A DNA stretch of 32,895 bases, from positions 1 through 32,895 of the forward strand of contig CAIZEI010000093.1 in the NCBI GenBank assembly GCA_903931945.1. The letters are read 5' to 3'. Source of the stretch: an uncultured Hyphomicrobiales bacterium. GTDB lineage: Bacteria; Pseudomonadota; Alphaproteobacteria; Rhizobiales; Beijerinckiaceae. A model generated the notes under the pieces. That model did no database searches. It saw nothing but the letters and a program-made list of their open reading frames with translations, and had not been told where the DNA came from. How positions within the stretch are numbered: the stretch's first letter is position 1; every line of letters starts with the position of its first letter. Positions 1 through 8,838 of the stretch are shown one piece after another. The translations under genes were made by a program, and so were the position numbers.

Positions 1-65
1 CGGATCGCAGCCAGCGCCACCTTCGCCTTAAACGCTGCATCGTGCTTCTTCCGTGTCTTCGACAT
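1..65 (-). CDS. IS3-family transposase OrfA, N-terminus only (cut by window edge)
   Basis: Reading the minus strand from the ATG at 65-63 gives MSKTRKKHDAAFKAKVALAA and one further Ile before the window ends. This is the usual opening of IS3-group OrfA proteins, which carry a helix-turn-helix that binds the terminal repeats and are followed by OrfB through a -1 frameshift. Only about 21 residues are visible, so neither the subgroup nor the intactness of the element can be judged. A purine-rich stretch (GGGAGAAAAAC on the minus strand, 66-76) provides the ribosome site. Confidence 0.75.
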   Translation of the reverse strand, partial: MSKTRKKHDAAFKAKVALAAI

Positions 66-139
66 GTTTTTCTCCCGTATTTGCTACTTTTACGGGCAAA
101 ACTGTCTCTTAGCTACTGTCTCAAATTACGGGGCCAGCA
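1..139 (-). mobile_element. Left end of an IS3-type insertion sequence (partial)
   Basis: The transposase start at 65 is preceded on its own strand by about 70 bases that look like an IS3 5' end. Read on the minus strand, the tip is TGGCCCCGTAATTTGAGACA (136-117), beginning with the TG typical of IS termini. The exact tip could be 136 or 139, because the partner inverted repeat lies outside the window. No target duplication can be checked. Confidence 0.5.
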
Positions 140-194
140 TAGCCCATTCCTGGCGTTCCCATAATTCCCAATGGCTCATTCATGATAATTCTCC

Positions 195-216
195 AAAAAA
201 GCGCTCTTCAGAGCGC
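195..216 (-). terminator. Rho-independent terminator on the minus strand
   Basis: GCGCTC-TTCA-GAGCGC at 201-216 is a perfect 6-bp stem with a 4-base loop. On the minus strand it is followed at once by six T (200-195). This is a textbook intrinsic terminator facing left. No convincing minus-strand protein gene ends just before it, so it either closes a small untranslated RNA or is left over from a gene disrupted by the insertion sequence next to it. Confidence 0.7.
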
Positions 217-580
217 ATTTGAACTCAAGCACATCGCTGTGGCAGGGAAAAGAGCGCGACGCGCGGAATTCGTCGATTAGGCTCAGAAAGCGCCGGCTTG
301 AAGCCGAGTGACGAAATGAAACGCCCTATTCCATGGCGAGGCAGTTGAAACGATCAAGGCTTGAGCAAATTGTCGCACATATATGCAATTGATCATGTAT
401 TAAATTTCTTGATTAACGATATACATAATTTTCTTGAATACATTTTCATCCTGTGTTATCAAATGATACGTCTTAAGCTTTATAATTTCGGCGTAGTCTG
501 CCTGAGTACATATCATTCCGAATGTGGTTTCGATCGAAATGAAAGGCGTCTTTGGGCGATTGTCCGACGGAGCGCATGTT
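217..580. other. Intergenic spacer, AT-rich from 360 to 500
   Basis: No protein-like reading frame is convincing here; several overlapping short frames on both strands look like noise. The stretch from about 360 to 500 is markedly AT-rich compared with the surroundings and is the likely promoter region for the gene starting at 581 and possibly for a leftward transcript ending at the terminator at 195-216. A small inverted repeat (CGGCTT-GAAGCCG) lies at 293-305. Confidence 0.4.
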
Positions 581-1066
581 ATGAGCGGGGCGAATGTCGT
601 TCTCGACACGACGAAAACGGCAATAGAGCCAGTTGGCCCGATCCGTATGCGCAACTGGCGACTGATTGTCCCTGCATCTGTCTGCGCACTGGCGTGTCTG
701 ACCAGCGCGATTGTGATTGCAGCGCCGTTGTATTCGGCGCCCTTCGTTGTGGTTTGCGGCCTGCTGGCTTATTTCGCCATGCTGGAATTCCGTGGCGTCA
801 TGATGGATCATGAAACTTTATCGGCTCCCCAACGGCGACGTGGGCATTTTTCGGTTGTCGCCCTGAACCGCAGCAACCTGAAAATTGCCGACATTGATGA
901 AATGATCGTGCTCCCCGTGCGTTTCGGAATGCATCGGGTCTTGGTGACGACGATCTCGGCATCTAATGTCATCGCCTTCGACAGCCGCGCATCGCGGCGT
1001 GCCTTTGCCGCAGCGTTACAGCAACGGGCGCCGCGCATCGTTCTTTTCAGAACCCGCAGCGCCTGA
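581..1066 (+). CDS. Small membrane protein of unknown function, two helices
   Basis: The family is not recognised. The ATG at 581 is preferred because GGAG sits eight bases upstream; a GTG at 524 is in frame but lacks a ribosome site. From 581 the product is about 161 residues: a short cytoplasmic lead, two adjacent hydrophobic helices (roughly residues 30-50 and 53-70), then a soluble C-terminal part of about 90 residues rich in beta-strand patterns and basic residues. That architecture recalls bacterial PH-like or DUF2244-like membrane proteins, but no diagnostic motif is seen. It stands alone: upstream is the AT-rich spacer, and downstream is the convergent pyrophosphatase gene 14 bases away. 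Confidence 0.6.
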   Translation: MSGANVVLDTTKTAIEPVGPIRMRNWRLIVPASVCALACLTSAIVIAAPLYSAPFVVVCGLLAYFAMLEFRGVMMDHETLSAPQRRRGHFSVVALNRSNLKIADIDEMIVLPVRFGMHRVLVTTISASNVIAFDSRASRRAFAAALQQRAPRIVLFRTRSA

Positions 1067-1080
1067 ACATTCCATTGGCG

Positions 1081-1620
1081 TTATTTTCCGCCCCTGGCCT
1101 TCGCCCGCTCGATCGACTCCATGACCATGGATTTGGCTTTGGTCGCGTCGCCCCAGCCTGTCACGCGAACCCACTTATTGGGTTCAAGATCCTTGTAATG
1201 CTCGAAGAAATGCTCGATCTGTTTGAGAGTGATATCCGGCAAGTCGGTATAATTATTTACATTATCATAACGCTGCGTCAGTATGGCGCTCGGCACGGCG
1301 AGCAGTTTTTCGTCGCCGCCCGCCTCATCCTCCATCAACAGCACGCCAACAATCCGGCAATTGATGATCGCTCCGGGAATGATCGCGCGCGTGTTCGCGA
1401 CGATCACGTCGCAGGGGTCGCCGTCGTCTGACAGCGTATGCGGAATGAAGCCATAATTGCCGGGATAACGCATAGCTGTGTAGAGGAACCGATCCACCAT
1501 CAGCGCGCCGGACTCCTTGTCCATCTCATATTTGATGGGCTCGCCGCCGATCGGCACCTCGATCACGACATTCACATCTTCAGGCGGGTTCTTTCCAATC
1601 TTGACAGCTTCGAGACGCAT
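1081..1620 (-). CDS. ppa: Inorganic pyrophosphatase, family I
   Basis: This soluble cytoplasmic enzyme hydrolyses pyrophosphate to two phosphates and so pulls nucleic-acid, protein and lipid activation reactions forward. At 179 residues it has the usual length of the bacterial hexameric type. The family signature is visible as [10 protein letters not shown] near residues 65-74, whose acidic residues bind Mg. The upstream [14 protein letters not shown] and YPGNYGFIP segments are also standard. It lies 51 bases downstream of parC on the same strand and may be co-transcribed, although the spacing leaves room for its own promoter. Assignment is secure. Confidence 0.96.
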   Translation of the reverse strand: MRLEAVKIGKNPPEDVNVVIEVPIGGEPIKYEMDKESGALMVDRFLYTAMRYPGNYGFIPHTLSDDGDPCDVIVANTRAIIPGAIINCRIVGVLLMEDEAGGDEKLLAVPSAILTQRYDNVNNYTDLPDITLKQIEHFFEHYKDLEPNKWVRVTGWGDATKAKSMVMESIERAKARGGK

Positions 1621-1671
1621 ATCGGCTCCGATTTTACATTTCAGAAAAGATCGCTCGAACGACTTTGCGTT

Positions 1672-3930
1672 TTAACCGCCAAAAAGGTTATTTTTGGGGA
1701 AACCCTTCAATGTGACAAGCCGACCGGAATCGGCGCGGTTGCCCAGATAGGGCGCAAGATCGTCGCCACGCACGTTGAATACACGCCCCGCGCTGTCTTT
1801 CCACGATAGACCTTCGTCCAGTGTGAAGGTTTTGGCGTCAGCGAGGCCGCCATCCCTGTACTTCTGCAACCGCACCCCTTTGCCGCGCGCAAGCTCGGCA
1901 ACTTGCAGGAGCGGAAAGGCCAGCAATTTTCTGTTTTCGCCGATGATCGCGAGATGATCGCCCGTCACCGGAATCGCCAGCATGGCTTTGGCCGGCGCAT
2001 CGACGCTCAGGACTCCCCTGCCTTTGCGCGTCGAGGACAGCATGTCATCCTGCATTACGATGAACCCCCGCGCGTCGCTGCCCGACAACAGCATTTTCTG
2101 TCCCGCCACGTAGGGGAAAACACGCACGATATCTTCGCCATCCTCGATATCGACCATCAACCGGATGGGATCGCCAAAACCGCGTCCGCCCGGCAATTTC
2201 GAAGCCTCCAGCGTGAAAACCTTGCCATTGGTCGCGAGAACCAGAATTTTCGACGTCGTTTCAGCAAAAAACGAGGTCATCATCTCATCATCGCCCTTGA
2301 ACTGAATGGCGCTGACATCTGCAACATGGCCCTTCAACGCGCGGATCCATCCCTTGCGGGAGACAAGCACGGTCACAGGCTCGCGCTCGATCATGGCTTC
2401 GACAATTTCGGCGTCGTCGGCGCGCGGCGCCAGATCAAATGTCGTCCGGCGTTTGCCAATTTTCGTTTCCGGCCCGAACTTCTTGCGCACATCGCGAATT
2501 TGCCAGGCAATGGTCCTCCATTGCTTCAATTCGTCGCTGACCAGTGCGTCGATATCGGCCTTCTCTTTCATCAGCGCTGCGTGTTCTTCGCGCAATTTCA
2601 TTTCCTCGAGCTTGCGCAAGGCGCGCAATCTGGTGTCGAGCACGTATTCAGCCTGAACATCGCTGAGGTTCAACTGCGCCATCAATATGGCTTTGGGTTC
2701 GTCTTCCTCACGAATGATGCGGATCACCTCATCAAGATTGAGGAAGACGATCAGCATCCCCGCCAGAACTTCGAGGCGCCGCTCGATCTGGCCGAGCCGG
2801 AATCGCGAACGCCGGAGCAGCACTTCGCGGCGATGGTCGAGCCATTGTTTCAGCGCATCCGGCAATGAGACAACGCGCGGCACAACGCCATCGACCAGAA
2901 CATTCATGTTGAGCGGGAATCGCGTTTCAAGTTCGCTCAGCCGGAAGACCGATTCCATCATCACGCGCGGATCGACATTGCGCGCGCGCGGCTCGATCAC
3001 AAGGCGAATGTCTTCGGCCGATTCATCGCGGACATCGCTGACAAGCGGCAGTTTCTTGTCGCTGACGAGTTCGGCGAGCTTTTCGTAAAGTCGTCCCTTC
3101 TGCACGCCATAAGGAATTTCGGTCACGACGACGACCCAGGTTCCGCGCCCTGAATCCTCCTGTGTCCAGCGCGCGCGCAAACGGAATGAACCGCGCCCGG
3201 TCCGATAGGCCTCGGCAATCGTTTCAGGCGTATCGATGACAATGCCGCCCGTCGGAAAATCCGGCCCCTTCACAAACGACAGCAACTGATCGCTGGTGGC
3301 GGCTGGATGCGCGATGAGATACAGGCTGGCGTCAAGCAGTTCCGCCAGATTATGTGGCGGAATGGACGTCTCCATTCCGACCGCGATGCCCTGCGCGCCA
3401 TTGGCGAGCAGATTCGGGAATGCGGACGGGAGCACCACCGGCTCTTGCAGATCGCCAGAATAATTATCGCGAAAATCAGTCGCGTCTTCGTCGATGCCGT
3501 CGAGCAGCAGGCTCGCAACATCGGTCATCCGCGCTTCCGTGTAGCGATAGGCCGCCGCCGAATCGCCGTCGATATTGCCGAAATTGCCCTGCCCGTCGAC
3601 CAGCGGGTAGCGCGAGGAAAAATCCTGCGCGAGACGCACCAGCGCGTCATAGATCGCCTGATCGCCATGCGGATGGAACGAACCCATGACATCGCCGACG
3701 ATTTTGGCGCTTTTCTTGAATGGCGTATCCGGATCGAGCCGCAGAATGTTCATACCATGCAGAATGCGGCGATGAACGGGCTTCAGACCATCGCGCGCAT
3801 CGGGCAGCGCCCGGCCCATAATGGTCGAGAGAGCATAATCGAAATAGCGTTGCTCCAGCGCTTCGCGCAAATCAACCTGCGCCGCGGCGGGCGGCGGGGG
3901 CGGCGGGGGATTGGTCGGAGTTCTGGCCAT
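1672..3930 (-). CDS. parC: DNA topoisomerase IV subunit A
   Basis: ParC is the DNA-cleaving subunit that pairs with ParE (29310-31376) to unlink sister chromosomes. After a proline-rich N-terminus (residues 7-14) come the winged-helix and tower domains. The catalytic tyrosine is Tyr130 in AAYRYTEAR, and the quinolone-pocket region [12 protein letters not shown] is at about 86-97. The C-terminal pinwheel is short, and the total of 752 residues is characteristic of alphaproteobacterial ParC rather than the longer GyrA with its GyrA box. The position equivalent to E. coli ParC Ser80 is Gln91 here; the acidic partner is Asp95. The gene is not adjacent to parE, as is common in this group. Confidence 0.95.
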   Translation of the reverse strand: MARTPTNPPPPPPPAAAQVDLREALEQRYFDYALSTIMGRALPDARDGLKPVHRRILHGMNILRLDPDTPFKKSAKIVGDVMGSFHPHGDQAIYDALVRLAQDFSSRYPLVDGQGNFGNIDGDSAAAYRYTEARMTDVASLLLDGIDEDATDFRDNYSGDLQEPVVLPSAFPNLLANGAQGIAVGMETSIPPHNLAELLDASLYLIAHPAATSDQLLSFVKGPDFPTGGIVIDTPETIAEAYRTGRGSFRLRARWTQEDSGRGTWVVVVTEIPYGVQKGRLYEKLAELVSDKKLPLVSDVRDESAEDIRLVIEPRARNVDPRVMMESVFRLSELETRFPLNMNVLVDGVVPRVVSLPDALKQWLDHRREVLLRRSRFRLGQIERRLEVLAGMLIVFLNLDEVIRIIREEDEPKAILMAQLNLSDVQAEYVLDTRLRALRKLEEMKLREEHAALMKEKADIDALVSDELKQWRTIAWQIRDVRKKFGPETKIGKRRTTFDLAPRADDAEIVEAMIEREPVTVLVSRKGWIRALKGHVADVSAIQFKGDDEMMTSFFAETTSKILVLATNGKVFTLEASKLPGGRGFGDPIRLMVDIEDGEDIVRVFPYVAGQKMLLSGSDARGFIVMQDDMLSSTRKGRGVLSVDAPAKAMLAIPVTGDHLAIIGENRKLLAFPLLQVAELARGKGVRLQKYRDGGLADAKTFTLDEGLSWKDSAGRVFNVRGDDLAPYLGNRADSGRLVTLKGFPKNNLFGG

Positions 3931-4174
3931 GACACTGCCTAGCCAGATCGCTGATTCGCAGCAAGCGGAGCGTTGTGCTCGACAGCATCAAATCGCAGAC
4001 GGCCAGAAACAATTATGCGGTGTTGCTGCATTGCACTAGCGGTCTTCGGGGTTCGGCCCTATCCACGCGCGGCCCCAGGCGGTCACCAACCGTCCCGGCT
4101 GCAAGGATTTTCGATTCGTTGAAATTTTTGTCATGAACCCGGCGCATATTCTGTGCGCTCAACTGGTGGATATA
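3931..4174. other. Spacer between parC and a small exported-protein gene
   Basis: This divergent interval should hold the promoters for parC (leftward) and the small gene at 4175 (rightward). No clear -35/-10 pair, hairpin or repeat stands out by eye. Confidence 0.3.
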
Positions 4175-4369
4175 ATGGTCAAGGTATTGTCAACGTTCGG
4201 TTTTTTAGCAGGTATCGGGCTTTTGGCGCTGGCGTTCCTGAATGCGCCCTCCATGCGCCTTTCACAAGCGCAGGAAGGCGTTTCCGGTTGCCGTAAAATT
4301 GATGTGCCCACCGATGAAGGCTATGGAATCAGCCGGCTGGAAACGCGTTTGATTTGCGGCCGAAATTAG
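4175..4369 (+). CDS. Small exported protein of unknown function
   Basis: The preferred start is the ATG at 4175, preceded by GGTGGA at a spacing of about five bases; an in-frame ATG at 4133 has no ribosome site. The 64-residue product begins with a Lys and a hydrophobic stretch (about residues 5-22), consistent with a signal peptide or single membrane anchor. A polar remainder of about 40 residues follows, with two cysteines near residues 39 and 61 that could form a disulfide in the periplasm. No family is recognised. Two further exported-protein genes follow on the same strand. Confidence 0.5.
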   Translation: MVKVLSTFGFLAGIGLLALAFLNAPSMRLSQAQEGVSGCRKIDVPTDEGYGISRLETRLICGRN

Positions 4370-4481
4370 TATCTCTTTCCGCAGCTGCAGCGCCCTGATT
4401 TTGGATCGCAGTCAGCTCAAGGCGCGGTCGAATCGCCGCCCGGCACATGGATCCGGGATCGACGGGGGGAGGAATAAGCCA

Positions 4482-4919
4482 ATGAATTTGCAGATATTTT
4501 TGGCGATCACGGGTATTGCTGCGCTTGCTGGCTGCAATCCGTCTGCGAGTTCATTGGTCAGTGTGACTGCCGGCGGCAGCCAGGCGAATGTAACGAGGAC
4601 AATTTCTGTTGCGCGCGGCGCCACCGCAAGGCTGAATTTTGTCACAGCGGTGAATGAAAATTGCACGGTTATTTCCGGCAATTTTGCACGCATGTCCCGT
4701 TCTCCGGCGCATGGGTCGCTAAATATTGTCAATGCAAGCGAATATCCAAATTTCGCAAAACCGAATCCAAGGGCGCAATGCAATACGCAAAAGGTCAGCG
4801 GCCAGATCGTCAGCTACACCGCGAACTCAAGCTACACCGGGCCGGACTCGCTGGCGTATGATCGATTCTTGCACACAGGAGCAGTGATTCACTACGAAGT
4901 TAGCATCAACATACTTTGA
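4482..4919 (+). CDS. Lipoprotein with a single Ig-like domain
   Basis: The ATG at 4482 has a strong ribosome site (GGGAGGAATAAGCC upstream). The 145-residue product starts with a lipoprotein signal peptide whose lipobox is LAGC (Cys18), so the mature protein should be lipid-anchored. The rest is beta-strand-rich and ends with YTANSSYTGPDSLAYD, a pattern typical of bacterial Ig-like or cadherin-like repeats (commonly 'YTPxxxFTGxDSFxY'). Only one such repeat is present, so it is not a long adhesin. Two further cysteines could form a disulfide. Function is unknown. A terminator follows at 4931. Confidence 0.75.
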   Translation: MNLQIFLAITGIAALAGCNPSASSLVSVTAGGSQANVTRTISVARGATARLNFVTAVNENCTVISGNFARMSRSPAHGSLNIVNASEYPNFAKPNPRAQCNTQKVSGQIVSYTANSSYTGPDSLAYDRFLHTGAVIHYEVSINIL

Positions 4920-4930
4920 TAAAACCCTGC

Positions 4931-4960
4931 AGCACACGCCTGCGGCGGGTGCTTATTTTC
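4931..4960 (+). terminator. Rho-independent terminator after the Ig-like lipoprotein
   Basis: AGCAC-A-CGCC pairs with GGCG-G-GTGCT (4931-4953, one A/G mismatch, three-base loop) and is followed by a T-rich run TATTTTC. It lies 12 bases after the stop codon at 4919. Confidence 0.7.
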
Positions 4961-5072
4961 TGCGCTTGCCAAAGCCATGGCGTACAGGCAATCTCGAAAG
5001 TGCAGTAAGGGCTCAAAAAATGCCCGCCGGAGTGAAATCCAGCACAAATTACTCCCAACCCAGGATAGCGTC

Positions 5073-6734
5073 ATGGTTTTGGCTCCTATCAGTGTGCCGC
5101 GTTTAGCGCTTGTCTATGCCGCGTCCGCAATGTTCGCCATTGGCGTTTGTGCGCAGGCCCATGCGCTTGAGACTGTGGTTCTGGACAATGTGAAGATTGA
5201 CAACGGCAAGGGGTCGACCGCTATCCCTCACGTAGAATTTGTCGGCACAAATCTGACCAAGGATGAAGTGCAAAAGCTGTTTGCGTCCGGCACGTCCGAA
5301 GCCGATGCGATGTCCTTGCTCGGCAAGCTTATTGCCTCGCGAATTACTATCCCGGAGGCGACAGCGACCGCGCCCGAAGGGAAGATGACTGTAAAAGCCT
5401 TTCAGGCGACGGACGTCGATACTGGCAAAGTTGGCCATATCACCATTGGCGGGTTTGAGGGCGGCTTTTCGGACGCCAGCGGACCGGCGATGCTGAAGTC
5501 TGGTCCGATCGCTCTTGATGGCGCTGGATTCACCGGCATATTCAGCGCTTTGAAGTCGGGGAAACTCGGCGACGCAACCACCCATTTTGGTCACTTTTCG
5601 TGGCAGGGACTGGAGGTTTCCGGACCGGACAAGGAAACGCCCGCCAGCGCGCCCGGCGGCAATCTGGTCAAGGTATGGCTCGAATCGGTGACCATCGACG
5701 GGACCGCCGATGGCGACGTGCCGCTCAAAACGGCGGGCGCGATCAAGGGGCTTAAAATCGAACTGCCGAAAGCTTCGGAGGCCGGCAAGTCGCTGGCTGA
5801 CAACGGCTATCCCGCGCTGAATCTTGGCATGACCTTTTCCTCCACCTACGATCCCGCCAAAAACGCTCTGACGATTGACGATCTCACAATCAACGGCGTG
5901 GATGCGGGTTCGCTTGGCCTGAAATTGACGCTTGGCGGCGTCGACAAGAAGCTCTTTACAGGCAACCAGAATGACCGTGTGGCTGCCTTGCTGGCAGGAA
6001 ATATTGCAACCGCAGAGATCCATTTCGCCAATGCCGGCGTCTCCGAAAAAGTTCTCGCCTATGCCGCCGCTTCCCAAGGCAAGACCCCGGACGCTTTGAA
6101 GGCCGAGGCGAGCGCCATGGCCGCGCAAATGATTCCGATCCTGCTGAATGGACATCCCGTATCCACAGGGATCGCCGCCGAAGTGACGAAATTTATCGCC
6201 AACCCCAAGGGGCTAACCATTGCTGCGCGGCCAAAGTCCGGTGCGCTTGGCTTCTTCGACGCGATATCCCTGACGACGCCCGCCGCATTTCTCGAAAAAA
6301 TTGATGTGACTGTGCTGGCGCAGGCGGCTGGATCCCTCCCGCCTCCTGCCGCTCCGGCTTCGCCGCCTGCGGCAGCCGCAGCGCCCGCGCCTTCGCCGCC
6401 CGCAGCGGCTCAGGCCCCCGCCGCGCCCCGCCGCCTGACGGGCGCAGCCGCCTGGAATGCGCTGATTGGCAACACGATTTCCGGCAAGAACGACGACGGC
6501 GAACCCTATTTTGAATTTTATCTGGCCAATGGCACGGTCAAGCAGCTCGACGACGACGATACGGCGACCGGCAAATGGGCGTTGCGCGGCGACCGCATCT
6601 GCTTCGAATATCCCGACGATGACGAGGAAAGTTGCTACAAGCTCGTTGTCGAGGGAAATATTGCGACTTTTACGGATGACGACGACGCCGGCAAGCGCTA
6701 CGAGATCCTGAAAGGCAACGCCAAGCGGTTATAG
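5073..6734 (+). CDS. Exported protein with Pro/Ala linker and acidic C-terminal domain
   Basis: The start is placed at ATG 5073, which has AGGA seven bases upstream and begins a clear signal peptide ending near AQAHA-LE (about residue 31); longer in-frame starts would bury the signal sequence. The mature protein has a long N-terminal region (about residues 32-425) of beta-strand repeats interspersed with helices. A proline/alanine linker follows (about residues 426-460). Last comes a compact domain of about 90 residues rich in Asp runs and containing two cysteines. The last domain alternates Asp-rich turns with short strands, suggesting a small beta fold that may bind cations. No enzyme motif is visible and the family is not recognised. 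Its stop overlaps the convergent recO stop by six bases. Confidence 0.75.
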   Translation: MVLAPISVPRLALVYAASAMFAIGVCAQAHALETVVLDNVKIDNGKGSTAIPHVEFVGTNLTKDEVQKLFASGTSEADAMSLLGKLIASRITIPEATATAPEGKMTVKAFQATDVDTGKVGHITIGGFEGGFSDASGPAMLKSGPIALDGAGFTGIFSALKSGKLGDATTHFGHFSWQGLEVSGPDKETPASAPGGNLVKVWLESVTIDGTADGDVPLKTAGAIKGLKIELPKASEAGKSLADNGYPALNLGMTFSSTYDPAKNALTIDDLTINGVDAGSLGLKLTLGGVDKKLFTGNQNDRVAALLAGNIATAEIHFANAGVSEKVLAYAAASQGKTPDALKAEASAMAAQMIPILLNGHPVSTGIAAEVTKFIANPKGLTIAARPKSGALGFFDAISLTTPAAFLEKIDVTVLAQAAGSLPPPAAPASPPAAAAAPAPSPPAAAQAPAAPRRLTGAAAWNALIGNTISGKNDDGEPYFEFYLANGTVKQLDDDDTATGKWALRGDRICFEYPDDDEESCYKLVVEGNIATFTDDDDAGKRYEILKGNAKRL

Positions 6735-7487
6735 GGCCGCCTGTCCGGCGGGCGGGCCCGGGGGCTCTCCGCGCCTGATCGCCTCAGCGATAAAGCTTCG
6801 GCGGGCGTCCGGCAGTCCAGAGCCCCGGGGACTGAAGAAGTCGCGTTCGAGAAAATAGCCGGTCAGCCGAAAGCCATCCGACACAGATGCAGCATCAGCC
6901 GAATCCGCCCTGCCCGCCAGAAATCCGGGCAAGGGCAAAAGGCGGTCCCTCCACGGCTCGCCAGCATGGCGACTGACCGCCTTGCCGGATTTCGGCGATA
7001 CATAGATCAGATCGTCCGTTACGCCGGTCGCTGCGCATTTTGAGAGATCAAGCCCGAAGCCCAACTCGACCAGAACCGCCATTTCCAGCCGGACCATCAG
7101 CGCTGGCGCAATTCTCGGCTCATGCAAATGGTCGGCGACAAGTTCGAATGTCTCATGCAGGCCCGGATGCGGCTCGCGTTCGGGCAGCAATCGCGCCAGC
7201 GCGCCCAAATGATTGACGCCATGCAGGGCCAGCGCCGAGCCCAGAATTTCGCTGGAGCGTTGCCGGGTCGATTCAAGAACAAAGGCCCCCATATGCTCTT
7301 CGAGCCGCGCGCGCCAGGTCACAGAGACGCTATTGCCGGGCTGCAGGGCGGGCGCGTTGGTCTTCGAGCGCGCGCCGCGCGCCATGCCAAGGTGGCGACC
7401 ATGCGAGCGCGTCAGGACTTCGACTATCGCGCTGGATTCGCCGTGTCTGCGAATGCCTGTGATGAGCCCCTCATCCCGCCATTCCAT
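6729..7487 (-). CDS. recO: DNA repair protein RecO
   Basis: RecO works with RecF and RecR to load RecA on gapped DNA and anneals SSB-coated strands. The 252-residue product opens with an OB-fold typical of RecO (MEWRDEGLITGIRRHGESSA, residues 1-20). The helical core and a degenerate zinc-finger region follow: only one cysteine (KCAATG, near residue 160) remains where other lineages have four, and a following VSPKSGKAVS segment is typical of alphaproteobacteria. It lies nine bases downstream of the MFS gene on the same strand, so the two may share a transcript. Confidence 0.93.
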   Translation of the reverse strand: MEWRDEGLITGIRRHGESSAIVEVLTRSHGRHLGMARGARSKTNAPALQPGNSVSVTWRARLEEHMGAFVLESTRQRSSEILGSALALHGVNHLGALARLLPEREPHPGLHETFELVADHLHEPRIAPALMVRLEMAVLVELGFGLDLSKCAATGVTDDLIYVSPKSGKAVSRHAGEPWRDRLLPLPGFLAGRADSADAASVSDGFRLTGYFLERDFFSPRGSGLPDARRSFIAEAIRRGEPPGPPAGQAAL

Positions 7488-7496
7488 CGCCTGCCC

Positions 7497-8705
7497 TTAT
7501 TGCGTGGGCGCGACGCGCCAGAGCGTCAACGCAGTCAGCAGCGTCGCCGCCATCAGGGCGCCGGCAAATGTTGCAACGCCTGTCCATCCCCCGCTCGCCC
7601 AGTAAACGCCGCCGTAGGAGCCCGCCACTCCGCCGCCAATATAGTAGAGGAGCAGATAAAGCGAAGACGCCTGCGCCTTGTCGCGATCGGTCAGTGAGGG
7701 CGCCCAGCCGCTGGAAATGGCGTGCGCGCCAAAAAAACCGAATGTCAGTATAGCCAGACCGCCCGCCACAATCCACACATTGTCAGGCGTCATGATCGCA
7801 AGTCCCGCCATCATGATCGAAATGGAAAGGCACAGCGCCTTGCCCCGCCCGATGCGTCCAGCAAGGCCACCCATATAGGCCGAAGCATAGCTGCCGATCG
7901 GATAGACCAGAAAAACCAGCCCCGCGACGCTCTGGCTAAAATTGAACGGCGGCGCCTGCAGGCGAAAGCCGATATAATTGAACACAGCCATATAGCCGCC
8001 CAGTAGAATGAAGCCCTCGACGACCAGCAAGGCGATGGCGGGCTGAACCGAGAGCCGCAACATCGAAAGGGCGAGATCGCCGGGCTTGAATTTTCGCGGG
8101 ATAAAATGCCGCGAAGGCGGCAGGAGCCGCCAGAATACGATCGCAGAGCCAAGCCCCAGAGCGCCAAGGCCCGCCATGGCCCAGCGCCATGAGCCGTAAT
8201 CGGCAAGAAAAGCCGCAACGAGCCGCCCGCTCATGCCGCCGAGCGCGCCGCCGCCGATATAAATGCCAACCGCGCGTGCAACATCGGTTTTTTCCATCTC
8301 TTCGCTGACATAGGCGATGCTGACCGCAGGCGCCCCCGAAAGCGTCACGCCTGCAAGGCCCCGCAACCAGAGGATGGAGTTCCAGTCAGGAGCAATGGCG
8401 AGCGCCAGCGTGAGAATCGACGATCCCACCAGGGCAAGAACCATCAGCAGTTTGCGCCCGTAGACCTCCGACAGAGAACTGGCGAATAACATGGCGATCG
8501 CCATGGCGCCTGTTGTCAGGGACAGAGCCAGCGAGGATTGCGCCGGCGTGACCGAAAACTCGCGCGCCAGCAACGGGAGCACCGGTTGCGTGCAATAGAG
8601 AATCGCAAAAATGGAAAACCCGCAGGAAAACACCGCAATATTCAGCCGGCGGAATTCGGGGGTATTGGCCGCTATTCTGGGCGCCGTAGATGGTTGAACC
8701 GTCAT
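7497..8705 (-). CDS. MFS exporter, YnfM-like
   Basis: The 402-residue protein has about twelve hydrophobic helices, the size and pattern of a major facilitator superfamily transporter of the inner membrane. The loop between helices 2 and 3 carries SLSEVYGRK, a variant of the MFS motif A (GxLaDrxGRk). The opening CTQPVLPLLAREFSVTPAQS resembles the YnfM/arabinose-efflux group of drug/H+ antiporters. The substrate cannot be told from sequence. The start ATG at 8705 faces the hydrolase gene at 8839 across a 133-base divergent promoter region. Confidence 0.88.
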   Translation of the reverse strand: MTVQPSTAPRIAANTPEFRRLNIAVFSCGFSIFAILYCTQPVLPLLAREFSVTPAQSSLALSLTTGAMAIAMLFASSLSEVYGRKLLMVLALVGSSILTLALAIAPDWNSILWLRGLAGVTLSGAPAVSIAYVSEEMEKTDVARAVGIYIGGGALGGMSGRLVAAFLADYGSWRWAMAGLGALGLGSAIVFWRLLPPSRHFIPRKFKPGDLALSMLRLSVQPAIALLVVEGFILLGGYMAVFNYIGFRLQAPPFNFSQSVAGLVFLVYPIGSYASAYMGGLAGRIGRGKALCLSISIMMAGLAIMTPDNVWIVAGGLAILTFGFFGAHAISSGWAPSLTDRDKAQASSLYLLLYYIGGGVAGSYGGVYWASGGWTGVATFAGALMAATLLTALTLWRVAPTQ

Positions 8706-8838
8706 GTGTCGATTACGCCTTTCCCGTCTGTCCTCGACGATCCCGGCGCGCGAAGCAAGCCCGGCTTTTCACCTCGCTCTTCATCCTTGCGCGTGAGCGC
8801 AACTTCGATACCCTGCCAGAAAACCGTGAGGAGACCCC

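Noticed and set aside
1903-2868. A 321-codon plus-strand open frame
   Set aside because: Antisense to parC, with no ribosome site and a composition typical of a shadow frame.
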